The notes under the pieces are model-generated. The model had not been told where the DNA came from. It saw only the letters and a list, made by a program, of their open reading frames with translations, and ran no database searches. A DNA stretch of 17,071 bases from CAZFLD01 sp964519835. Lineage in GTDB: Bacteria; Spirochaetota; Spirochaetia; DSM-27196; CAZFLD01. The stretch's first letter is position 1, and the number at the start of each line of letters is the position of its first letter. A program made the position numbers and the translations under genes. The stretch lies in assembly GCA_964519835.1 (NCBI GenBank), contig CAZFLD010000080.1, positions 1-17,071 on the forward strand, written 5' to 3'. Shown here piece after piece: positions 7,822-15,300 of the stretch.

Positions 7822-8560
7822 CATCATACCTGGGCTCCAACTCCACCGGAGGCAGGTAGTCTATCGGTTCGATTATCCGTCGATTGTCTATCCAGTCGAC
7901 CTATTGCTGAGTCCCAAACTCCACTTGCTCCGGATTCTTTCAAGGTCTTCGTTCTTCTAACGCCTGGGTTCTGGAGAGCCCAATCACGGACTCCGCCGGA
8001 GGATTGTCGTAGGAGTCTCGCGTGGTGCCGACCCCGCGATCGATCCGTTTTGCAGTAGGCCATTCGGAGTACCGTATGGACACGTATTGGCGTGCGCGAT
8101 CGCTATGATGCACGAGAGCGTCCGAATCTTTTCAGATCCTGCTGTGGAGAATCGCCGGTGAGATCGGCCGTCACGGAACCAGCCATTGGCCAGCCGGCTT
8201 GCGTGGGCCAGCAGGTTGCAGAGCAACGGACCAGCCCAACGATTGTCCGTGAGAACACGACTATGACGAAACCAACCTAGGCAGATCATTTGCACGTTCC
8301 TACGACGGTGAGATCAGCAACTCCCAACTGTCTAGGCCGCCGAGCTGTAGAGTTTCTGTTTACTAAGTCCATCGAAAGCTCCTTTACCGCTCCGGGAACC
8401 GTCATGCGGTGCATTGGCCGTCTGACAACGCCCGCGGGACATCAGTACAGCGCACCAGACGCTCGAACGGTGCATTTGGTCAATTCCAATGCCTCTCGCC
8501 TTAGCTGCTGCCACGCTGTCAACGGCGGCCGAAAAGTTCCCTGTGCATTTTACGTCCGCC
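7822..8560 (-). pseudogene. IS3 OrfB transposase (DDE integrase) relic
   Basis: Minus-strand fragments match the last third of IS3 OrfB in order. LHHSDRARQYVSIRYSEW (about 8119-8066) corresponds to the 'lvHHSDrGsQYvsirYte' block holding the second catalytic Asp. DSYDNPPAESVIGL (about 8020-7979) corresponds to 'GDSYDNAlAEsvIGL', whose Glu is the third catalytic residue. VDWIDNRRIIE and LPPVELEPRY (7900-7830) correspond to 'WvdWfNnrRlh...PPvefE..Y'. The frame changes between blocks and a stop lies before VDW. The first half (8560-8160) is poorly recognisable and shorter than expected. Confidence 0.85.
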
Positions 8561-8569
8561 AGCAACACA

Positions 8570-8870
8570 CGCCTTGCGGACGCCCCACGGAGCAGTGCGT
8601 TAGCTCGCTGAAGCACACGGTCTTCTCGCTCGAGTTCCTCTACGCGTTCTCTCTCACTCGAGCTTAACCCGGCACGTGGGCTTTGGTTTTTTACGCGGCT
8701 TGGCGTACCCTCGGCGAACGGTGTCAACCGTAGATTGAGTTTTCTCTGCCGCTGATCGAATTGCAGCCCACTGGGACCGCTGTTCTTCTGCTGAGCCGAA
8801 CAACAGCCGTACCGGCCGCTCCCGCCGCTACGCCTGATACCGTTTTTACTCTCCTTACACAATGGTGTCA
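8570..8870 (-). pseudogene. IS3 OrfA relic (helix-turn-helix and leucine-zipper part)
   Basis: Two minus-strand blocks match IS3 OrfA. SQWAAIRSAAEKLNLRLTP (about 8782-8725) corresponds to the helix-turn-helix 'seWaAi.siA.klGi.tPetLr'. GLSSSERERVEELERED and VLQRANALLRGASA (to about 8575) correspond to 'gltt.EreelkeLerEnreLrrAneIlk.ASa', the zipper and end of OrfA. The intervening region and the N-terminal 25 residues are scrambled by frameshifts. Confidence 0.82.
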
Positions 8871-8873
8871 TGT

Positions 8874-8905
8874 GCTAGTGTCGCCAGGGATCTCGGGGCG
8901 TTTCA
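8874..8905 (-). repeat. Terminal inverted repeat of the IS3 relic (transposase 5' end)
   Basis: Reading inward on the minus strand from 8905, the end starts TGAAACGCCCCGAGATCCC. It is close to IS3 left ends and pairs imperfectly with 7751-7782. Confidence 0.6.
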
Positions 8906-8911
8906 GATGGT

Positions 8912-8960
8912 TTCAGAAACGGGGCCGTATCGCTCGGTTGTACGAGTGATTCAGAAACGG
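8912..8960 (+). repeat. Direct repeat TTCAGAAACGG, two copies, upstream of the gmd-like gene
   Basis: An 11-bp word occurs at 8912-8922 and 8950-8960, 38 nt apart (start to start), just outside the IS3 end. A shorter TTTCAGA lies at 8901-8907 across that end. The 219-nt stretch 8906-9124 has no gene. It must contain any promoter for the 9125-16936 gene run, but no convincing -35/-10 pair is seen. The repeat may be an activator site or chance. Confidence 0.45.
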
Positions 8961-9124
8961 ATGTGTGTCTCCTGTCGCCGATACGGACTGGGTTCTTGAG
9001 GGCAGTTCCGAAATCTGTCACACTGACACGGACTGGTGCCGCCAGGATTCAGCGAAATAGGCAATGAATCCAATCGATGTGGGCTTCGCGAGCAACATAT
9101 CAAAACAGAGGACGGTCTGGATAC

Positions 9125-10180
9125 ATGGCAAGTTTGAAGCGCGCGATAGTCACCGGTATCACCGGCCAGGACGGTGCCTATCTCGCGAGGCTCCTGCTTC
9201 GCAAGGGCTACCGGGTGTACGGAGCCTTCAGGCGCACGAGTTCCGTGTCCTTCTGGCGCCTAGAAGAACTTGGCGTCTTCCGCAATCCGAATCTTCATCT
9301 CGTGGAATACGATTTGACTGACCTCTCGACTGCGATTCGCTTAATCAACACAATCGAACCAGACGAGATTTACAACCTGGCGGCCCAGAGCTTCGTCGGA
9401 GTCTCTTTCGAGCAACCGATTACCACGGCGGAGATTACGGGTATCGGACCGATTAACCTCTTGGAGGCGATCAGGATCCTCAATCCCAGGATCAGGTTTT
9501 ATCAGGCCTCGACGTCTGAAATGTTTGGCAAAGTCCAGGAGGTGCCCCAGCGCGAAACCACTCCATTCTATCCACGAAGCCCATATGGCGCCGCAAAGCT
9601 GTTCGCACATTGGATGACGATAAACTATCGAGAAGCCTACGGAATTCATGGGGTTAGCGGCATTCTGTTCAACCATGAGTCCCCATTGCGCGGTCTGGAG
9701 TTTGTAACTCGTAAAATCACAAACGCGGTATCTAGAATAGCATTGGGTCTTCAAGACCATCTTGAGTTAGGGAACCTGTCCGCAAAGCGAGACTGGGGAT
9801 TTGCCGAAGAGTACGTTGATGGCATGTGGCGGATGCTCCAGGTCGAAACACCCGAAAACTACGTGCTGGCGACGGGCAAGACAAGGAGCATTCGTGACTT
9901 TGTCACGTTGGCCTTCAAAGCAGTGGAAGTTGACGTCACTTGGAGGGGCCAGGGAGTCGACGAAGTGGCTCTCAAAACAGGCAGCGACCGAGTCTTGGTT
10001 CGTGTAAACCCGAAGTTCTTTCGTCCCTCAGAGGTGGAGTTGCTTGTTGGCGATCCCACCAAAGCCCTCAACGACTTAGACTGGTCAGCAGGCACTACTG
10101 TCGATCAGCTGGCACTATTGATGGTGGAAGCAGATCTCGATCGGAATAGACCAGAGGCGGGAATCAACACCGGTGGATGA
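9125..10180 (+). CDS. gmd: GDP-mannose 4,6-dehydratase
   Basis: The enzyme converts GDP-D-mannose to GDP-4-keto-6-deoxy-D-mannose. The 351-residue protein is an extended short-chain dehydrogenase: NADP-binding GITGQDG (11-17), VEYDLTDL, NLAAQSFVG, STSEMFG with T130 and E132, and Y154-x3-K158. NHESPLRGLEFVTRK is the variant seen in the Gmd that partners Rmd in Pseudomonas aeruginosa, as opposed to the PRRG of E. coli Gmd. The C-terminal VNPKFFRPSEVELLVGDP is also typical. The frame is open to a start at 9077, but MASLKRAIVTGITGQDG from ATG 9125 is the normal N-terminus. The stop overlaps the next gene by 8 nt, implying coupled translation. A heptose-specific relative (GDP-heptose 4,6-dehydratase) cannot be excluded. 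Confidence 0.92.
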   Translation: MASLKRAIVTGITGQDGAYLARLLLRKGYRVYGAFRRTSSVSFWRLEELGVFRNPNLHLVEYDLTDLSTAIRLINTIEPDEIYNLAAQSFVGVSFEQPITTAEITGIGPINLLEAIRILNPRIRFYQASTSEMFGKVQEVPQRETTPFYPRSPYGAAKLFAHWMTINYREAYGIHGVSGILFNHESPLRGLEFVTRKITNAVSRIALGLQDHLELGNLSAKRDWGFAEEYVDGMWRMLQVETPENYVLATGKTRSIRDFVTLAFKAVEVDVTWRGQGVDEVALKTGSDRVLVRVNPKFFRPSEVELLVGDPTKALNDLDWSAGTTVDQLALLMVEADLDRNRPEAGINTGG

Positions 10181-11063
10181 ACCTTCAGTCCTCATTACCG
10201 GAGCGGGTGGCTTCACCGCGCGGTACCTGCGGGAGTTGCTGACAAGTCTGGGGTATCGCGTCTGGGGAACCGGCCGGTCCGTTTCGAGTCATCACAACGA
10301 TCTTGAGTCCGATCTGTGTGATCCAGAAAGCATCCTATCCGTCGTTCGTCACACGACTCCCAAATATGTGGTACATCTTGCTGGAGCGGCACATGCTGCA
10401 GACTCGGATGTTGCGGACATGTACGATTCGAACATAGTTGGAACACGAAACCTCTTGGCCGCCCTCGTCGGCTCAGGCATGCCACCGCCAGTAGTAACTG
10501 TCTTGGCGTCGAGCAGTACGGTTTATGGGCCTGGGACAGCCTTGCCGATTGTGGAGACTGATAGCATACATCCTCTTAATGACTACGCGGTAACTAAAGC
10601 GAGTATGGAGTTTGTTGCGAGTATTTGGAAGACCAAGTTACCTATCACCATCGTCAGACCATTCAATTACACCGGCCGGGGTCAGTCGCTTCGGTTTGTT
10701 GTTCCCCGGATAGTGGATCACTTTCGACGACGAAGCGACGTGCTCGAACTAGGGAACGTTGGGGTGGTCCGCGACTTCTCCGACGTCCGCCGAACCTGTG
10801 ATGCGTATGTCCGATTGATCCAGAACCCGGCTCCGGGAGGCGTTTTCAATATCGCGTCGGGGATTGGAACCTCCATTGAGGAAATCATCGGAATCTGCAG
10901 CAATCTAAGCAATCACCGCATCTCGGTGGCAGTAAATGAAACGTATGTTCGACCGAATGAGCCCGATGTTGTTGTTGGATCCTGTGCTGCGTTGGAACAG
11001 CAAGTCGGACCCTTAAGAAAGATCTCCATGGAATCAACCTTACGCTGGATGCTCGCTGAGTAA
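10173..11063 (+). CDS. rmd: GDP-4-keto-6-deoxy-D-mannose reductase, Rmd-like (GDP-D-rhamnose synthesis)
   Basis: This 296-residue extended SDR has an N-terminal nucleotide loop GAGGFTA (10-16), NIVGTRNLL, SSSTVYG, the catalytic Y138-x3-K142 (YAVTK), VRPFNYTGRGQ, and LELGNVGVVRDFSDVRR. The last two blocks are close to P. aeruginosa Rmd ('aRPFNHiGpGQ', 'levGdidvtRDFlDV'), which makes GDP-D-rhamnose, rather than to fucose synthase Fcl, which also epimerises C3 and C5. Start is GTG at 10173, inside the end of gmd (8-nt overlap), so the two are translationally coupled and act in sequence. The epimerase/dehydratase superfamily call is firm. The reductase function rests on the pairing and these motifs. 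Confidence 0.82.
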   Translation: MDEPSVLITGAGGFTARYLRELLTSLGYRVWGTGRSVSSHHNDLESDLCDPESILSVVRHTTPKYVVHLAGAAHAADSDVADMYDSNIVGTRNLLAALVGSGMPPPVVTVLASSSTVYGPGTALPIVETDSIHPLNDYAVTKASMEFVASIWKTKLPITIVRPFNYTGRGQSLRFVVPRIVDHFRRRSDVLELGNVGVVRDFSDVRRTCDAYVRLIQNPAPGGVFNIASGIGTSIEEIIGICSNLSNHRISVAVNETYVRPNEPDVVVGSCAALEQQVGPLRKISMESTLRWMLAE

Positions 11064-11098
11064 GCTGAATCAGAACTGTTCCAGCTCGAGAATACAAA

Positions 11099-12319
11099 GT
11101 GCCCATAGTTGCCTACTACCCCGTCTTCGATGACCCCGACCAGTACCGCAGCCACATCCACCGGGCGAGGTGGTATCTTCCTTACTCTAGGGGAGTTGTC
11201 GACGAAGTAGTTTTTGGTGTCACTGAGGGTTTCCCACCGCAGTCCCGACCCGCGCATTTCTGCAGTCCGCGGCAGCCAACCGACCACATCCGGACATTTG
11301 TCGATCGCCAGGAGTACCTGCGATACCTCCGTCGCGCATCTTTGGTTCTTGTTTGGCGTAAACTTGGTCCGAGCAGCCGCGCTAATCCATCGATTGCAGG
11401 TAAGCGACTGGTCAACGTCAACACGAACGATCCGAAAGCAATGGAGTGGGGCAGCTACTGCAACATCCATTGGCGAATGTCCAATCGCAAACGCCGATAC
11501 GCACTGCTACACGCATCCCACGAGCGATTTCGTTCGCTTGTGAGGGACCTCGGATTTCAACGCTTGGAAAAGTCTCTTGTGCTCGGCACAGGCCCGTCGG
11601 TGGAACAGGTCTTCGACTACGACGTCTCGGATTGCATTGGCATCGTGTGTAACAGCATTGTCAAAGACAACGAACTGCTTGCCCACGTTAAGCCGTCATT
11701 TATCACCGCAGGTGACGCGGTTAGCCACTTTGGGGTATCCCGCTACGCGGAGCAGTTCCGTGAGGATCTTGCGCGTGCGCTTGTCTCTCACGATCTTGTG
11801 TTACTCACGACCGCCAAGTACGGGGATCTACTACAAGTACATTATCCGGAGTTGCAGGACCGAGTTCTCCTGTGCTCCCAAGAATCTAATGAACCGAACT
11901 ACGATCTTGTTTCGCGGTGGGATCTCCCCAGGCTCGATAGCACGCTCAATGTCCACATGTTACCGCTTGCCGCGACGGTCTCAGATCAGATCTATATGCT
12001 CGGATTGGACGGCAAAAGGCCGGACGGTGTAAACAACGAGGACTTTTGGGGTCACTCTTCGCGTGCCCAATACCACGACTTGGTTGAGACCGGTCATCTT
12101 GCCCATCCTATGTTCGACGTCCGAAGGCAAAGAGTCACGGAATCCTTGTTTCGAGATTCGACGATGCGAACCATTGCCTTGGGTGAAGCAAGACACAGCA
12201 AACGTTACTATTCTTTGGCGCCCTCATATACGCCCGCAATCGGCACGAGGCTCGTCTCTGAATACGGGCTCCAGCGACGTACGCGGGATGCCTCTGAAGT
12301 GACGCCCGATCGGGGATAA
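11099..12319 (+). CDS. GPS-motif protein, DUF115/sialyltransferase-like, probable glycan biosynthesis enzyme
   Basis: In this 406-residue protein, the C-terminal two-thirds carry LGTGPSVEQV (G163-S167), a VCNSIVKDNELLAHVKPSF strand-helix-strand, FITAGDAVSHFG, a long basic-acidic helix, and IYMLGLDGK (298-306). GTGPS and 'I.mlG.D' are signatures shared by DUF115/MptE-like and GT42-like enzymes, and the asparagine after the nucleotide loop fits. Residues 1-150 (for example VAYYPVFDDPDQYRSHIHRARWYLP) are not recognised and may be a separate domain. Start is GTG 11099, 35 nt after rmd, with only a weak GAG upstream. TTG of the next gene follows the stop by 3 nt, so the four genes from 9125 form an operon. 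It may be a glycosyltransferase; the substrate is unknown. It is a distant relative of the gene at 5245. Confidence 0.6.
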   Translation: MPIVAYYPVFDDPDQYRSHIHRARWYLPYSRGVVDEVVFGVTEGFPPQSRPAHFCSPRQPTDHIRTFVDRQEYLRYLRRASLVLVWRKLGPSSRANPSIAGKRLVNVNTNDPKAMEWGSYCNIHWRMSNRKRRYALLHASHERFRSLVRDLGFQRLEKSLVLGTGPSVEQVFDYDVSDCIGIVCNSIVKDNELLAHVKPSFITAGDAVSHFGVSRYAEQFREDLARALVSHDLVLLTTAKYGDLLQVHYPELQDRVLLCSQESNEPNYDLVSRWDLPRLDSTLNVHMLPLAATVSDQIYMLGLDGKRPDGVNNEDFWGHSSRAQYHDLVETGHLAHPMFDVRRQRVTESLFRDSTMRTIALGEARHSKRYYSLAPSYTPAIGTRLVSEYGLQRRTRDASEVTPDRG

Positions 12320-12322
12320 CTG

Positions 12323-15300
12323 TTGAACAAAAGGCGTGATGGACGTCGCTCCATGACCAAAAACCACCCAAGCCCATTCAAGCGGGCAAATCAGCTCTTG
12401 CGCGATGGAGACTTTGAGGACGCTGTGCGGTCATACCGGGAGGCAATAGCACACGATGCCGGCTTCCCGTACTATCACAAGAACCTCGCGACTGCTCTGG
12501 AAGGACTGGCTCGGCACGAAGAGGCCGCCGACGCCCGACGGGCGGCCGAGACGGCGGCTTACAGTTTCAGGCAACGGGACCGGCTTGTTGCCGACGCTGA
12601 AACCGAGGCGGTTTTCGACTCCGTCTCGGTACCCGTTGAAACACCGGCCCGGCCCGAAGCGGCGCGCAAGAGTCCGCCCACCCCCCTCGTCTCCGTCATC
12701 GTCCCCGTCCACAACTCAGAACCATACCTGGAAGAGTGCCTCGCCTCTATTACTCAGCAAAGCCTCGACGACATAGAGATCCTCGTCGTAGACGACGGGT
12801 CTACCGACGGTAGCTCAAGCATAATTGCCCGCTACGAGGACCTCGATCCGCGCTTTTGTGTAATCACCAACGCTCAGGCAAGCGGGAGTCCCGGTACTCC
12901 GCGCAATCAGGCGCTGAAACATGTCCGCGGGGACTACGTTGCGTTCGTTGACAGCGACGACTGGATCGACTCCGACATGCTGGAACGCTTGTACGATGCG
13001 GCGCGGTCCTCAGATGCGGATATCGTCTTTTGCGAGGGCTTTATTGAGCACCGGGGAGACGCCTCGCAACAGAAGAGCTACAAGGCTCGCTTTGTTGATG
13101 ATCCCGCCTCGCCCGCTTACCGCTTTCACGAAAGCTTTATGATATGGGACAAGCTCTACAGGCGCACGTTCCTGATTGATCATGACATTCGCCTTGGCGA
13201 GACCGCCGCCGCCGTCGACGTCCCCTTTATCATCAAGGCCTACTACCACGCGCAGACGATCACCACCGCCGAGGACTACATCGGCTATCATTACCGCCGG
13301 GAGACGGCAAACTCCGTAACCGTTCGTCGTCGGAAAGCCTCGGCCTGTGATTTCGAGCTGCGGGCTTACGAGTCGGTCTCTCAGTGGATGCGCTCGGCCG
13401 ACGTGCCTGACGACTACCGCGCCGTGGCGGACTTTCGTAAGCTCTCGAGCTACATCTACACGCTCAACGTCGCTTCTCCTGCGGCATACGGGAACTTTTT
13501 TGAACAAGTCCGGATGGAGCTCTCGGAGATGCATCGCGGAGCCGTCGCCGCCGTGGCTGAGGCCGTCCGAAAAACCGACAAGCTCGAAAAGCTTGATGCA
13601 ATCCTGACCCTTTCGGCCGAGGACTTTGCGCGCAAGTACCGAAAAGACATAGCGTCAATACTCGATCTGGGCGGGACCTTGCAGGACGCTGCCGCGTGGC
13701 AATCGGATGAAGCGGCCAAGGGCATTCTGTTTCTGCCGGACTGGAGTCATCGCAATCCCTACCAGAAGCTCTTTTATCAAGCCCTCGCCGAAGCCTATGG
13801 GGTGAGGGCCACCGGTCTTTCCGCCGGCTACTTCAAGCGGGCGAAGCTTCTCGAGATGCGTGCGGAGCACAAGTACCTGCACCTGCACTGGGAGGAGCGC
13901 TTCTACGACCCGCGGAGCCGGGATTCAATAGAGTCGTTCTTTCGCACGGTCAAAGAGGCCAAAAAACTCGGCTACGAGATTTTGTGGACGGTGCACAACC
14001 TGGTTCCTCACGACGCCCGGGATGCCCGTCCCCACATCCAGGTGCGCAGGCGTCTTGCACGTTCTTGCTCGTTTATCTTTGTTCACGGCGAGTCACAGAA
14101 AGAGGCCATTGCCGAACAGCTGGCCGTACCTGTCGACCGGTTGCACACCGTCCACCACGGCTCCTACGAGCACTACTACCCCGATTTTGTGACAACGGCC
14201 GGCGGCCGGAGCAAGCTTGGAATTCCCGAAGACGCGTTTGTTGCCCTGTTCTTCGGCAATATCAAGGGCTATAAGGGTGTCAATGCGCTGCTACGCTCGT
14301 TTCGGCGCCTACGGCGAAAACACAAACACGCCGTCCTGGTGGTGGCGGGACGGGTGTTCAAAGATCACGCCGGTAAAAAAATCGCCCGCGCTGCGAAGGC
14401 CGACTCCAATATCCGGCTCGCCGCCGAATACATCCCCGACCACGAGGTGCAGTACTACTTCAAAGCAGCAGACGTTACTGTCTTGCCCTACAAAAACATC
14501 CTGACCTCCGGCGTTGCCGTACTCGCAAAATCCTTCGGGACACCCGTACTCGCTCCGGACAAGGGTGTCCTGCGCGAATACCTCGATCCATCTGTGGACG
14601 TGCTGTTTCGGGATCAGCGAGACATGACCGAGCAGCTCCTCCGTTTGGCCGGCGGCAGCAACACAAAACCTCCGCCTCAGGACCGCGGATTCGATTGGCA
14701 TGACGTCGTTCGAAAGCAGCCGTTTGCCGGCATGTTTGGGCCGCCTCGCAACTCGAGCCTCGAGGAAGACACGGCTAGCGATGTCGCCGCGGGGACAATC
14801 GCCCTCTACCGCGTCCTCGGAAACGATCTACCACCCCTCCACTCCGAAGAACAGACCCTCGCCAATCTCGAGTTTATCCTGGCCAATGAGCCGGAGCTGG
14901 ACGGGTGCCGGAAGGTATGGGTACTAAATCGTCTGGCGGACGGACCCAAGCGTGGCCGCCTTATTGATCTACTGGATCGGTACCAGCAGGAGTACGTTGA
15001 GGTTCCATTTGAGTGGGATGAGTACCGCCACTGCGATTTTGACTACGATCTAACTCCTGCACCCAATGTTATAAGCTCCAAGAAATTCAAGAACGCTAAG
15101 GAGTTCAACCACGTTCGCTACCGCTGTGCGATCCTCGACCGCAAAAACCGTTACGCCATGAACAACAACGGCGCGCGAAACGTCGCCCTGCAGTCGGGAC
15201 GGGAAAACGCCGGCTGGGTCATGCCCTGGGATGGAAACTGCTTTCTCACCACCGAGGCGTGGAATCACATCAAATCCGCCATCGCATCGGCGCAGTATGA

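Larger units (their letters stand above)
7751..8905 (-). mobile_element. Degenerate IS3-family insertion sequence
   Basis: Both transposase frames of an IS3 element can be read on the minus strand, broken by frameshifts and stops. The ends look like IS3 terminal repeats. From 7751 inward the plus strand reads TGGGCCGCACCGG...GGAGACC. From 8905 inward the minus strand reads TGAAACGCCCCGAGA...GGCGAC. They still match each other at about 17 of 29 aligned positions and resemble the TG..CCGCCCCGG..GGAGAC ends common in this family. The length, 1155 bp, is slightly below the usual 1.2-1.3 kb, so small deletions have occurred. Flanking triplets are GAA and GAT, so a clean 3-bp target duplication is no longer seen. 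The element is surely inactive. Confidence 0.82.

Noticed and set aside
8332..8871. A 179-codon minus-strand frame as an intact gene
   Set aside because: It contains OrfA motifs of an IS3 transposase mixed with out-of-frame sequence, so it is a relic and not a functional protein.
9016..9028. Inverted repeat TGTCA-CAC-TGACA before gmd as an operator
   Set aside because: Only five paired bases; this is expected by chance and has no second copy.
9077..9124. ATG at 9077 as the gmd start
   Set aside because: The added residues do not fit the conserved Gmd N-terminus; ATG 9125 gives the canonical nucleotide-binding start.
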